Assembly (NCBI GenBank): GCA_028564925.1
Contig: CM053026.1
Location: 597,628,161-597,692,160, forward strand
From: Lithobates sylvaticus
Lineage: Eukaryota; Chordata; Amphibia; Anura; Ranidae
Length of the DNA: 64,000 bases
Reading direction: 5' to 3'
Shown here piece by piece: positions 32,691 to 43,914 of the stretch. The notes under the pieces were generated by a model, which made no database searches, was not told the DNA's origin, and saw nothing but the letters and a program-made list of their open reading frames with translations. Within the stretch, counting starts at the first letter, position 1. Every line of letters starts with the position of its first letter. A program made the translations under genes and the position numbers.

Positions 32691-32932
32691 GGAAAAGGGT
32701 CATGCTGGCTTCCGTTGGATGCAGCAGTGTAACTCGGGAGCGAGCCCGCATGGGTGCCCCCAGGGAAAATGGCTTTCTGTGAAATGAAGAAGAGGAGGAG
32801 CCTGGAGCACTGGCTGGGCAACCCAGAAGAGGAGGATCAGGGCTGCTCTGTGCAAAACCCTTGCACAGAGCAGGTAAGTAAAACATGTTTGTTATTTTTA
32901 TTTAAACAAAAAAGTGAACCTTTACAATCACT
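32691..32932. mobile_element. TTAA-5 element, partial and inverted
   Basis: GCACAGAGCAGGTAAGTA (32863-32880) and ACATGTTTGTTA match the left half of the copy at 59844 in inverse orientation. It ends at a TTAA (32933-32936) shared with the next element. Left end not found. Confidence 0.6.
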
Positions 32933-32936
32933 TTAA

Positions 32937-33721
32937 CCTCCTTGGCGGTAACCCCGAGCCTGGCTCGGGTCCAGCTTTTTGTGCTGGGAGCGGTAACCCC
33001 GAGCCAGGCTCGGGCTTGCGTGCAGGATGCAGGGGGGAAGTTACTTACCTTTTCCCCTGGATCCTGCGATGTCTCCCCGCTGTGTGAGCGAGCCGTCCGC
33101 TCGCTCGATTCACACAGTGCCGGTCTCCGTTCCCTGCGACGTTCCGACGCACGGGAGCGGAGATCGGCGCCAAATTTAAAAAAGTTTAAAAACACATACA
33201 GTACTGTAATCTTACAGATTACAGTACTGTATACAAAAAATACACATCCCCTTTGTCCCTAGTGGTCTGCCCAGTGCCCTGCATGTCATTTTATATAATA
33301 AAAAGATTTTTTTTCTGCCTGGAAACTGGAGATTGTCCATAGCAACCAAAAAGTGTCCCTTTATGTCAAAAGTGGTTTTAGACCAGCTAGAAAACACCGA
33401 TAAAAAATTAAAATCACAATTTATCATCAAACAATAAATTTAATGACAGCGACTATTCTGCAACTGAGCAAATTTCAGTGTTTTTGATTTGATTACATTA
33501 TTGAATCATTTTTATATATATTTTTATTATATTATAATTTATTATTTTGTGTTTCAAACTTTATCATACCCGGGATGTCTACTAGACTCTGGTTCGGACA
33601 GATTTAAGTGAGTTATTCATAAGAATTGCATGCCTACAATATAAAAACGCCAAATTTCCATGCAAAATAATTGTACCGCTTTCAGCACAAAATTCCAGAC
33701 AGAATCATACCGCCAGGGAGG
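32937..33721. mobile_element. TTAA-2 element, full copy
   Basis: TTAA at 32933-32936 and 33722-33725; ends CCTCCTTGGCGGTAA and TACCGCCAGGGAGG. 785 bp. Minus-strand AAG|GTAAGT at 33043-33051. Inner CCGAGCCTGGCTCGG palindromes and TACAGTACTGTA words. Confidence 0.9.
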
Positions 33722-33725
33722 TTAA

Positions 33726-33967
33726 GGTAGTAGGTGCCGTGCTGAGGATAGCTAATGTGACTTCTTCCTCCTCCCTCTACTCCTCCTTCCCTTCATACTT
33801 CTCCTCTTTCTCCTCCTCCCTCCTTTCCTAACTCCTCCTTCACTCTTCCTGATGGAAACTAGTGTAAACAGCCCCTTCTTCCAGTTCCTGGTTTGACCAG
33901 TCCCACAGTAACATATTAATTATGTAGACTCATGTGGAACGGTATGTAATTGCCACCATCCCTTAAC
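33726..33967. other. Pyrimidine-rich tract
   Basis: 33765-33850 is nearly all C and T (CTTCCTCCTCCCTCTACTCC and similar). No gene. Confidence 0.7.
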
Positions 33968-34828
33968 ATACATATTGGTTAAATACCTCAAACATTGGGA
34001 TTTTAAAGGCAATGTGTAACCAAAAAAAAGATCATATATATATATATATATAATAAAAAGAATATTGCTTATTGTTTACAAAAAAACAAAAAATTATGGT
34101 TGTACGAGAATACAAACAATCATGGAATAAAACAAATAGGTTTTACAAATATATAACAATTGGAGAGTGGCAGTTTCAAACTACAATTCAATAAAGAGAC
34201 ATATTGGGGGTTATTTACGAAAGACAAATCCACTTTGCAAAGTGCACTTGAAATTGCACTGAAGGTGCACTTGGAAGTGTAGTCGCTGTAGATCTGAGGG
34301 GGACATGCAAGGAAAATAAAAAAAATGCATTTTAGCTTGCACATGATTGGATTATAAAATCAGCAGAGCTTCCCCTCATTTCAGATCTACCCCTCAGATT
34401 TACAGCGACTGCACTTCCAAGTGCACTTTCAGTGCAATTTCAAGTGCACTTTGGACTTGTAGTTTGCACTTGTAGTGCAAAGTGGATTTGCCTTTTGTAA
34501 ATAACCCCCATAGTGTATTATGGCTCTAAATGGTAAGTAGTTGAAAAATCCCAATTTGGATTTTTCAATTACTTACCGCTTAGAGCCATGATACACTATA
34601 TGTCTCTTTATTGAATTGCAGTTTGAAATTGCCACTCTCCAATTGTCATATATTTGTAAAACCTATGTATTTTATTCCATGATTGTTTGTATTCTCGTAC
34701 AACCATCATTTTTAGTTTTGTTGTAAATAATAAACAATATAATTTTTTCTATCTATATATGACCTTTTTTTTGGTTACACATTGCCTTTAAAATGCCAAT
34801 GTTTGAGGTATTCAACCAATATATCCCA
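33968..34828. mobile_element. Giant foldback element, about 270-bp arms
   Basis: The left arm begins CATATTGGTTAAATACCTCA and the right arm ends with the inverse TGAGGTATTCAACCAATATA. The arms match almost to the centre near 34545. The left arm is interrupted by a FAM-C element (34206-34509) that the right arm lacks. (AT)n lies at 34031-34053. Confidence 0.85.
34206..34509. mobile_element. FAM-C MITE, copy 3
   Basis: Flanks ATT and ATA. The uninterrupted opposite arm reads ACATATAGTGTAT (in inverse), showing the site before insertion and a duplication of about 3 bp. Confidence 0.9.
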
Positions 34829-35503
34829 CAGTAACATATTCCTATTCTCCGTGACTTCTTTTTATATACATTTGATTTACATTTTTTTTTTTTTATATTT
34901 TTTTATATATAAATTGACCTTCTCAAATCCAAATAGATCTGTAGCTCTAACATTTTTTCTTTTTGAGAGAACTCTCTGTGTCTTCTGTTCTAACTTTGTC
35001 CTATTCTCACTGCTGTACATCAATACATTTAGGTCTGTGAATTAACCAGCAAGTATGTCAGTCCAGTACACAATTTGTTGAACAGTATAAAGCTCCGTGG
35101 ATGCTGGGCCATTTGAACTTCCAATATGTATTGCTTTTTTTGATATAAGAATCTGAAAAAAATTAAACCTGAACATTAAGGGGTCTATTTATAAAAAAAA
35201 AATTGCTGTGTGAATGTCTCATTTGCACAGCTGTCATGGATAATCCCTGTACTTTGCCTAATTTGTTTATTTCTTATGATTGTCACGCTTCATCTAGTGG
35301 CCATAATACAATATGCTCTTTATATACCTCAGACGGGAAAATATCACATTATGTCCACTACATGGACATTCTAGGAAGTAAACATATTAAGTAAATTATG
35401 ATGATTTTTGACACTATCTCTAGTGGAGCAAAGGGACAATCTTCGGCAACCACACCTATTAGAGCTGCCTAGGAGGAATCATTCCATCTACACTCATCAT
35501 CCA
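34829..35503. other. No gene seen
   Basis: AT-rich, no recognisable element. Confidence 0.55.
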
Positions 35504-35905
35504 CTTTTATTAGGTACACCTGTTTAATTGTTTGGGAACACAAATTGCTAATTAGCCAATCACCTGGCAGCAACTCAATGCATTTAGGCATCTAGACGCG
35601 ACCAAGACAACTTGCTGAAATTCAAAGTCAGAATGGGGAAGAAAGGGGATTTACGTGACTTTGAACCTGGCATGGTTGTTGTTGGTGCCAGAAGGGCTGA
35701 TCTTAGTATTTAAAAACTGCTGATCTATGGGGATTTTCATGCACAACCATCTCTAGGGTTTACATAGAATGGTCCAAATAAAAGAAAATATCCAGTGAGC
35801 AGCAGTTGTGTGGATGAAAATGCTTTGTTGATGTCAGAGGAGAATGGGCAGACTGGTTTGAGATGATAGAAAGGCAACAGTAACTCAAATAACCACTCGT
35901 TACAT
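35504..35905 (+). mobile_element. Tc1-like transposon, 5' fragment
   Basis: Starts CACTTTTATTAGGTACACCTG, an end I recall from Tc1-like elements of fish and frogs. At 35632 the frame MGKKGDLRDFEPGMVVVGAR opens, followed by shifted remains of the helix-turn-helix region (TTISRVYIEWSK-like at about 35745). A stop ends the first frame within 30 codons and the CR1 tail cuts the element off at about 35906. Confidence 0.75.
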
Positions 35906-36106
35906 ATGTAAATAGTTACATAGTTGGTGAGGTTGAAAAAAGACACAAGTCCATCTAGTTCAACCTGTGTGTGTGTATGCGTTTACGTCAATAGTACATT
36001 GTATACCCCTGTATTTTGTGGTCGTTAAGGTGCCCATCTAATAGTTTTTTGAAATTATCGATGGTCCCTGCTGATATCATTGCTTGTGGTAGAGAATTCC
36101 ACATCC

Positions 36107-36517
36107 TTACCGCTTCTCTTCTAATTTTAGTGAATGGCCACATGTCTTTTTAAATTCCTTTTCACTGAAAAGATTTTTCCCTATGCTAGGGTCACCATTG
36201 CGATATTTGCACATTGATATCATATCCCCTATCAAGCGTCTCCTCTCCAGAGAGAATAAGTTCAATGCTTGTAGTCTTTCCCCATATCTGAGGTCCTCCC
36301 GTCCCTTTATTAGCTTTGTTGTGCTTCCCTTCACTCTCTCCAGCTCCAGCACATCCTTCCTGAGGACTGGTGCCCAGAACTGGACGGCATACTCAATATG
36401 CGGCCGGACCAGAGTCTTGTATAGTGGGAGAATTATCGTTCTATCTCTGTAGTGATTCCCCCTTTTAATGCATGCCAATATTCTGTTGGCTTTGCTTGCA
36501 GCAGCCTGGTATTGCAT
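36107..36517 (-). pseudogene. CR1 reverse transcriptase, carboxyl part
   Basis: Reads SKANRILACIKRGNHYRDR, LVRPHIEYAVQFWAPVLRKD, LFSLERRRLIGDMI, a block pattern characteristic of the thumb/carboxyl region of CR1 polyproteins. The palm with VPQGSVLGPILLNFFINDLE and FADDTKL lies at 37801-37625 beyond the insertion. Frames differ between parts and stops occur, so it is dead. Confidence 0.85.
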
Positions 36518-36655
36518 GTCATTGATGAGCCTGTCATCTACTAGAACCCCAGGTCCTTTCCATCCTAGATTCCCCCAGAGGTTCTCCCCCTAATGAGTAA
36601 CTTGCATTCATATTATTGGCACCCAAATACAATACCTTACATTTTTCAACATTAA

Positions 36656-37623
36656 CCGTTTGCCGACCGCCTCACGCGATATACGTCGGTAGAAGGGCTC
36701 GTACAGGCATAATCACGTACCTGTACATTGCCCTTTAAGAGGCGGCCAGCGGGCGCGCGCGCTACACCGGCGGCAAGCTCCGTGAGTCGGGTCGCAAGCT
36801 CTGTGAGTCGGGTCGCAGATCCCGCGGACTCGATCGCCGTGGGGATACCTGCGATCGCCTCACGGGGAGGAAGAACGGGGAGATGCTAATGTAAACAAGC
36901 ATCTCCCTGTTCTGCCTAGTGACAGTGTCACTGATCTCTGCTCCCTGTGACCGGAGCAGAGATCAGTGACGTGTCACACACAGCCACGCCCCCCCACAGT
37001 TAGAAACATGCCCCTAGGACACACTTGACCCCTACATTGCCACTTAGTGGTTAACCCCTTCACTGCCAGTGTCATTTACACAGGAATCAGTGCATTTGTA
37101 TAGCACTGATTGCTGTATAAATGACAATGGTGTCAAAAATGTCCGATGTGTCCGCCATAATGTCGCAGTCACGATAAAAATCGTTGATCGCGCCATTAAA
37201 AAAAAAATTATTAATGAAAAAGCCATAAAACTATCCACTATTTTGTAAACGCTATAATTTTTGCGCAAACCAATCAATAATCGCTTATTTTTTTATTTTT
37301 TTTTACCAAAAATATGTAGAAGAATACGTGTCGGCCTAAACTGAGGAAAAAAAATGTTTTTTTTTTATATTATAGCAAAAAGTAAAGAATAATGCGTTTT
37401 TTTCAAAATTGTCGCTCTTTTATTGTTTATAGCGCAAAAAATAAAAACCGTAGGGGTGATCAAATACCACCAAAAGAAAGCTCTATTTGTGGGAAAAAAG
37501 GATGTCAATTTTGTTTGGGAGCCACGTCGCAGGACCGCACAATTGTCAGTTAAAGCGACGCAATGCCGAATCGCAAAAAGTGCTCTGGTCAGGAAGGGGG
37601 TAAATTCTTCCGGGGCTGAAGTG
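36656..37623. mobile_element. TTAA-1 element inside CR1
   Basis: TTAA at 36652-36655, left end CCGTTTGCCGACCG. Right end reads GGGGCTGAAGTG and then CR1 sequence (AAATTTG), so the right TTAA has been lost or changed. Contains the family block ACCACCAAAAGAAAGCTC at about 37468. Confidence 0.8.
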
Positions 37624-37803
37624 AAATTTGTTTAGGTCTTCTTGTAAGATTTCCACATCCTGTAGAATTTATTGCCCTGCTTAACTTTGTATCGTCCGCA
37701 AATATTGAGATTGAGCTATTTATCACATCCTCCAGATCGTTTATGAAAAAATTTAACAGGATTGGTCCCAGGACAGATCCTTGGGGGACCCCACTTTCCA
37801 CAC

Positions 37804-37893
37804 CAGACCATTCTGCGTTATTTTAGCTGACAATTGTGTGGTCGTGCGATGTTGTACCCAAATAAAATTGATGTCCTTTTTTTCCCCACAAAT
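37804..37893. repeat. TTAA-1 internal fragment
   Basis: GACAATTGTGTGGTCGTGCG and AAAATTGATGTCC match TTAA-1 interior in inverse orientation. Confidence 0.7.
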
Positions 37894-38345
37894 AGCCTTA
37901 TGGCTTCTCCCTTCCCCCACAATTCATCTGGCATGTTAACCCATCACCTGTTCCTATTTATCACTCTTTCTTAGAATCTTACCTTATTGTCTAAACCATT
38001 TTTTCTTAGGGGTTCTACAGTAGGGGTTTTGCCCCCCTCTTCTCTGCCCAGCCTACGGGTCATCAGCTGCCCTCGGCTCCTGGTAAAAAACCCCTACTGT
38101 GGTTGTCGGCAGCTTTTGAGATCTAGATGCCATTTCTATTAATCTCTGGATTTTGAACTATATCTAATTTATTTTTACATGAGTATACCCAGTCAGACAC
38201 TTTTTGGACTCCTTTCACTGAAATTGAATGTACTGTTTAATCTAATCAACCTGTTTTGTTGTTCTCCACTGACTGTTGAACACAATCTCAATTTATTTAC
38301 AGAGTGACATGTTTTTTTCTATAGATGCACATACAAACCGACTGT
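37894..38345. other. No gene; one clear hairpin
   Basis: ACAGTAGGGGTTTT (38021-38034) pairs with AAAAACCCCTACTGT at about 38087-38101. The rest is AT-rich. Confidence 0.6.
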
Positions 38346-38395
38346 GATTGTCTCCTGATGAAGTGGGCGTTGCCCCACGAAATGCATAGAGATTT
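38346..38395 (+). ncRNA. Hammerhead-ribozyme-like motif
   Basis: In order: stem I strand GTCTC (38350-38354), core CTGATGA (38355-38361), A, stem II GTGGGC-GTT-GCCCCAC (38363-38378), core GAAA (38379-38382), TGCATA (38383-38388) and the second stem I strand GAGAT (38389-38393). This is the order of a type I hammerhead, with a minimal or palindromic stem III and AUA at the expected cleavage position. Odd points: one extra A before stem II and one bulged C in it. Hammerheads are known in amphibian repeats. Activity is not shown by sequence. Confidence 0.5.
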
Positions 38396-39785
38396 CATTG
38401 TTCGCAAATTAATATTGATCCATTTATCATTATGTTGGTATCCTGAATGTACATGTTGAAATGGTGACCATATAGGTGTGCGCAGGGGGCGTACCAGGTG
38501 TACCTGGGCACGCCCTAATCACTACATGCAGTGCCGATTTCCCCTACTGCCCAGGCTTCTCCTGTATATGCCCCATAGTGCTGCTGGCTTCCCTCTTCCC
38601 CATCTAGCTAGTGCGGGGGATGTTTCAGAATGGAGAGTGGAGGAAGGGACTAGTAAATATTTCATTTACCAGAGCCTTCCTTTTCTAAATGAACACAGTG
38701 AAAACACTCACTCACTGTGTTCATTCATACCTAAACACAGTTTACTATGCTTCAGTTTATGAATGAATAGGAAGCTGCTCAGCACAGAGCCCTTTCCATC
38801 CATTTCCTGTCCTGTGCACCTGAGGCAGCAGAGAAAATCATGTGTGTTTTGAGCTTTGTGGTGCACACCCAAATGCAATTGGCCTCCGGACCCACCGATT
38901 GGGTCTCGCTGTGTCCAATCACAGCAAAAGCAGGTCACCGGCACCGCGTGTGCTCGCCACAGACCCTGAACTAGAAATCACATACAGACACATGATTTTT
39001 CCCGGGGGGTGCCCTGCCACAGTATATCTGCGTGGGGCAGTCCGGAAGGTGTTAAACAAAGTCCACTATACCCACCTTCCATGCCAGCATTGACCTCTTT
39101 ATCCTGTTGTCTTCAGGGTTTGGCATCTTTAGCCATGCTGATCGGCTGGCCCTGGCCACCAAGGAAAAGTGAGAATGTAAACTGAGTTGTGCAGCTCTGT
39201 GTAGATCCTGAGGAAGTTTGTGAACAAGAAGGCAAAAAGCTTATATTGCAGAAGAGACAATAAAAAGCCTTCCTGCTCCCATATTTTTCTTTTTAAGGCA
39301 ACATTTCACTTTAAAAGGCTGGTGAGGGTTAAGGAAGCTCCTTTGTACTATTCTGGATCTTTTCTTGTCCCAAAAAAAGTCTCCTCGTTAGCCTCTTTTT
39401 TATGATGTGTAAAGAAACAGTACACAAATAGCAATCAAATAAACAACAAAAAAAAACACAATACAAGGAACACTAAATGAAATGAACTGAACTTCTATAA
39501 ATACACCCCATAAAAAAGCACACCCAAGAAAAAAAGAAAAAAAGTAGATCTTTTCTTTTTCCTGACAATTTTACCAAACAGAAATTGGGAGTTTTTCCAC
39601 TTCAGTGAAATTGCACCAGCAGGGAAATCAGTCATTTTCCAAATAATTCACTCCACTCATTCCTACTGGCAATACGTTTGCACCTGCAACTTTAAGTAAT
39701 GCACCAGGATTTGTTTTCTTCAAGTGTATGTCCAAGCAAAACATTTTTCATAGTTTTGGATAGAGCGAAAAGAAACTTTGTTAGG
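38396..39785. other. No gene; repeat-like patches
   Basis: GTGTGCGCAGGGGGCGTACC at 38476 and AGTGTGTTC/GAACACA words at 38690-38730 suggest old repeats. No coding signal. Confidence 0.45.
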
Positions 39786-40194
39786 TTTTAATTTTTTTTA
39801 ACAGAAAAGTTTTTTATTTTATTAACAAACTAGAAAGTACAACACAACATACATCATACAGAGGATCCGACAGTAGATGTTCAAGTGCACAACAGTATTT
39901 AGCATACTAAACAGTCATTAATTCCTATTCAAGTTTTTCTCCGCTTTATACCAAACAGTTGGTGAAGGATATCGCCAAAGTAGGGTAGCAACATCAGCGG
40001 TGAGGGAAGCTTGTGGATAGCTGCACAGGATAAGTGAAGGTATCGGCTGGGGGGGGGGGGGGAAGGCATCCGCGGGCGTAGGGGGGGAGCCCCCCGAGAG
40101 AGGCCAGCTCTCCCGAGTGGGACTCCCCCCCCCCCCGCCCGGGGAGCGGGGGAGGAGAGGGAAGAACGGGGAGGGGAAGGGGGGGGGGACTTGA

Positions 40195-43100
40195 TTAATC
40201 ATATGCATCCACCCAACAAGACCAAACCTTATCAAATTTCTGTGGGCAGTTCCTGCTTTCATAAGTAATACGGTATAAGGGTAACACATTATTAATTGCC
40301 TTCTGCCATGCTTCCCTGGATGGGGGATCTTTTTGCTTCCACTTGAGAAGAATCTCTCTACGGGCGTAAAATAGGGAATATGTAAGACACAGTTTGACAT
40401 ATCTATCCCCCGCTATATCCTCCAAGTGGCTCAGGAGCAGGATCTGGGGATCCAAGGGCAATTCTACCCCGCAAACTGACCCCAGGGTGTCCGCAACCGA
40501 GCTCCAAAAAGGGAGCAGCTTGGGACAGGACCAGACCATATGGAAGAAGGAGCCAGTTTCGAGCTCACAGCGAGTGCAGTTGGGACTCGTGCCCGGATAT
40601 ATACTAGCCAGTCTTTGAGGGGTGTAATAGGCTCTATGTATGAATTTTAACTGGATGTATCTATCCCTGGCGGCGATCATAGATGGAATATAGGCCGTGA
40701 GGCACTCCTCCCATTCCTCCTCCCCCAGGGACGGAATGTCCGCTCTCCATTTAAGCATGGATTTATTACTTTTTACATCGTGGGCCACAGTAAGATAGAG
40801 ATATAGGGAGGATAAGGGTTTGTCCAGCGTTCGCGATATTAGGAGGCGTTCTATGGAGTCAGGTTGAAGGGTCATCTGGGAGGGGAATTGGGCCTTAAGA
40901 GCGTGTTTGAGCTGCCAGTACCTAAAGAGAAATGCTCTCGGGAGGTTATGTGAGGCCTGCAACTCCGGGAACGTAAGTACCGTGCCCCGTGGCATAACAT
41001 GTTTCAGGGTGGTGATACCTTTCCGTGCCCACCCAGCTTGGTCAGGGATTGTATAGAGGTGTGTGAGTCTGGGGTTACCCCATATTGGGGTGTGGGGAGA
41101 GATGCTAGATTCGTCCAGAAGAGCAGCTCTGGAGGATCTCCACACCTGGAGGGTAGTCTTCATAGGGGTAGTGACTTCTGGGCAAGCCTTTGGACCTCTG
41201 TACGGAAGGTTGGACAATGCCGCATACGACCCCATCAGGGCTGCCTCCAGGTTGACCGCTGGATTTCCTTTTGGTTGTGAAAACCACCACCTTATGGTCA
41301 CCAGGACCGCAGCCCAATAATAAACTAGGAAGTTGGGCATCGCCAAGCCTCCCCCAGACAAAGGGAGGTAGAGTATGCTAAGTGCCACCCTCGGGGTTTT
41401 CCCAGCCCAGATAAAGGAGATCACTATGCTATCTAGACGTCGGAAAAATGATTTGGGGATCGGGGTCGGGGTCTGCCTAAAGAAGTAGAGGAATTTTGGT
41501 AAATAGATCATCTTTAAAAGATTGCCCCTTCCTACTGGTGTCAATGGGAGGGACTTCCAGACAGAGCACCTCTGCTGGAGTTGTGATAACAGTGGGTACA
41601 AGTTTTTTTCTAGGTATCCTGCCATGCTGTGCCCTATCTTCACTCCTAGGTAAGTGAATTCGTCCACCCATTTCAAAGGGGTTCCCGTATCAGCCTGAGG
41701 CATGGATGGACATAAGGGGAATAAGACAGATTTACTCCAATTTATGCGAACTCCCGAAAAGTGTCCGAATTCGTCAAATAGGGCCAATGCCGCCCTTAAT
41801 GAATCAGAGGCGTCTGCCAAATAAAGGAGTGAATCGTCCGCATACAAGGAGATTTTTTCTGTCAGGTTACCCACCTGTATGCCTTTTATGGATTCGCTAG
41901 CTCTGAGAAGGGATGCCAGGGGTTCCAAAGCTAGTGCAAACAAGGCCGGGGAGAGCGGGCATCCCTGCCTCGTGCCCCTCCCCAGCGTAAATTCCCCCGA
42001 GAGGGTCCCGTTGGTGCGGACCCGGGCCCTCGGCCGGGCATACAGCATCTGGAGCCAAGTCAGGAACCCAGGGCCGAAGCCAAACCTCTGGAGGACAGCC
42101 CATAGGTAGCCCCACTCGACCGAGTCGAATGCCTTCTCGGCGTCGAGTGAGGCCACCACTCCAACCCCCCCCTCTGAGGCAAGTGCAATGTGTGTGTGTA
42201 GTCTGCGGATATTTATGTCCGTCCCTCTTCCGGGCATAAAGCCCGTCTGGTCCGGGTGGATTAGGGCAGTGATGACCGTGTTTAGTCTATTGGCGAGGAC
42301 CTTAGAAAGGATTTTAGCGTCCACATTGAGGAGGGAAATAGGGCGATATGATGAACACGAAGCAGGATCCTTACCCGGCTTCGGGATGACCACTATCACC
42401 GCTTCCCGCATTGTGTCTGGAAGACAGCCACTCTTCATGAACTCCGCAAGTAGTGATTGAAATCTGGGGGCTAACTGTTCCGCATATGCTTTATAAAATT
42501 CCACCGGGAAACCGTCCGGTCCCGGTGTTTTCCCCGTCTGCATCATCTTTAGCGCTTTTTGTATCTCCTCAGTTTTAATGGGGGCGTCTAAGGTCCTAGC
42601 ATAAGCTGGGGTGAGGGACGGGACATCTACGTTATCCAGGTAGGTTACCAGGGCCAGGGGGTCGTAATCCACTCTAGAGCGATATAAGTTCTGGTAGAAG
42701 GAGGCAAACTCGGAATTAATCTCCTCCGGAGTGGATAAGGGGGGGCCGTCAGCAGGTTGGATCTGGCAGATGGTCATACCTACTGTTTGTTCTTTGGAGA
42801 GCCAAGCCAGCAGGTGTCCAGTCTTTTCCCCCTGTTCAAATATCCTTTGTTTTTGATGTAAAAGTCTCTTTTGCGTCAGAGCCGTACGCAGCAAGAGAGC
42901 CTCCCTGGACAGGGACTGCAACTTAGCATAGGATTGGGGGTCTGGGGATCGCACATACTCAGCCTCTTGCCTCACAACTTCTGCCTCTGTGTCGGTGAGT
43001 TCTTTCCTGCGCTCTCTACGAACTTCCGCAATGATGGTCTGATACTGTCCCCTTGAGTAGGCCTTAAAGGCATCCCAGACCGAAGCGGCCGAGGCTGTGC

Positions 43101-43914
43101 CCTCATTCGCCCTCCAATACGTCTCCAGTTCCTGGCCATATCTCGGCTCCACCCCCTCATCCGACACCCAGTACCTAGACAACCTCCAAAGCTTGTCCGA
43201 TTGGGCAGACGAGAGTTCAATGTCTACGAGGAGAGGGGTGTGGTCCGAGATACCCCTTGGGAGGATCTTGACCTCCCGGACCTTGGGGAGCACAGGGCCG
43301 CCCACATAGACCAGATCAATGCGTGAAAAGGTTCTATGGGTCGATGAATGACAGGTATATGCCCTCGCCTGGGGGTTCTTCCAGCGCCAAACGTCTGTAA
43401 ACCCATACGTGTCGGCCCAGTCCGCTATTCCCTGGCGTGTCGTGTCAGTAGAGTGGAGTCTATCAATCGCCGCGTCAGGGACTAAGTTAAAATCGCCTAG
43501 GAGAACTACGTTGCCCGTGGAGAACTCTGCTATCTTGGTAGTGATAAGGTTTAGTACGTGTAAAGAGGCCGGGGGTGGCAAATACAGGCCCACTATAACC
43601 CATGGGACATTGTGTATCAGTGCATGCATCACCACGTACCTACCCTCCGGATCCAGAGCCAGGTCAAGGAGCCTGAAGGGAAGTGATTTCAAAACTAGAA
43701 TGCTGACGCCCCGTGAAAATGTTGAATGAGTCGAATGGTAGTGATGCCCCACCCATGGCTTTTTTAGACTAAACGTCTTCTTCCCGACCAGATGTGTCTC
43801 CTGGAACACGCATATGTGAGGGTGGTAGGATTTAACAAACTGAAAGACCAGGGATCTTTTAATCGGTGAGTTAAGGCCTCTCGTGTTCCAGGAGAGTATC
43901 CTAAGAGAAGACAT
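40195..43914 (-). CDS. L1-type ORF2 protein: endonuclease and reverse transcriptase
   Basis: 1,239 codons without interruption, the usual ORF2 size. The start MSSLRILSWNTRGLNSPIKR matches the family's start, with the APE-type endonuclease at residues 1-230: N10, E39, D141/N143 (GDFN), D200 (SRID) and S223-D224-H225. The reverse transcriptase has D591 (SLDAEKAFDS), RQGCPLSP at 649-656 and the catalytic YADD at 691-694. A cysteine/histidine motif (CTRCELETGSFFHMVWSC) lies near residue 1140. The enzyme nicks target DNA and primes reverse transcription of its own RNA in the nucleus. No missing key residue seen; could be functional. Confidence 0.95.
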   Translation of the reverse strand: MSSLRILSWNTRGLNSPIKRSLVFQFVKSYHPHICVFQETHLVGKKTFSLKKPWVGHHYHSTHSTFSRGVSILVLKSLPFRLLDLALDPEGRYVVMHALIHNVPWVIVGLYLPPPASLHVLNLITTKIAEFSTGNVVLLGDFNLVPDAAIDRLHSTDTTRQGIADWADTYGFTDVWRWKNPQARAYTCHSSTHRTFSRIDLVYVGGPVLPKVREVKILPRGISDHTPLLVDIELSSAQSDKLWRLSRYWVSDEGVEPRYGQELETYWRANEGTASAASVWDAFKAYSRGQYQTIIAEVRRERRKELTDTEAEVVRQEAEYVRSPDPQSYAKLQSLSREALLLRTALTQKRLLHQKQRIFEQGEKTGHLLAWLSKEQTVGMTICQIQPADGPPLSTPEEINSEFASFYQNLYRSRVDYDPLALVTYLDNVDVPSLTPAYARTLDAPIKTEEIQKALKMMQTGKTPGPDGFPVEFYKAYAEQLAPRFQSLLAEFMKSGCLPDTMREAVIVVIPKPGKDPASCSSYRPISLLNVDAKILSKVLANRLNTVITALIHPDQTGFMPGRGTDINIRRLHTHIALASEGGVGVVASLDAEKAFDSVEWGYLWAVLQRFGFGPGFLTWLQMLYARPRARVRTNGTLSGEFTLGRGTRQGCPLSPALFALALEPLASLLRASESIKGIQVGNLTEKISLYADDSLLYLADASDSLRAALALFDEFGHFSGVRINWSKSVLFPLCPSMPQADTGTPLKWVDEFTYLGVKIGHSMAGYLEKNLYPLLSQLQQRCSVWKSLPLTPVGRGNLLKMIYLPKFLYFFRQTPTPIPKSFFRRLDSIVISFIWAGKTPRVALSILYLPLSGGGLAMPNFLVYYWAAVLVTIRWWFSQPKGNPAVNLEAALMGSYAALSNLPYRGPKACPEVTTPMKTTLQVWRSSRAALLDESSISPHTPIWGNPRLTHLYTIPDQAGWARKGITTLKHVMPRGTVLTFPELQASHNLPRAFLFRYWQLKHALKAQFPSQMTLQPDSIERLLISRTLDKPLSSLYLYLTVAHDVKSNKSMLKWRADIPSLGEEEWEECLTAYIPSMIAARDRYIQLKFIHRAYYTPQRLASIYPGTSPNCTRCELETGSFFHMVWSCPKLLPFWSSVADTLGSVCGVELPLDPQILLLSHLEDIAGDRYVKLCLTYSLFYARREILLKWKQKDPPSREAWQKAINNVLPLYRITYESRNCPQKFDKVWSCWVDAYD

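Larger units (their letters stand above)
35906..37803 (-). mobile_element. CR1-type LINE remnant, split by TTAA-1
   Basis: Read on the minus strand: reverse-transcriptase palm 37801-37625, insertion 37623-36656, then the post-palm part 36651-36107, then a 3' tail ending AACCTCACCAACTATGTAAC near 35906. Only the last third of the ORF is present, as usual for 5'-truncated CR1 copies. Confidence 0.85.

Noticed and set aside
32933-33725. TTAA-5 plus TTAA-2 as one composite transposon
   Set aside because: The relative orientation is reversed at the second junction (60243), which favours separate insertions.
39918-43729. Many shorter frames on both strands within the LINE
   Set aside because: Shadows of the 1,239-codon ORF2 and its 3' UTR.
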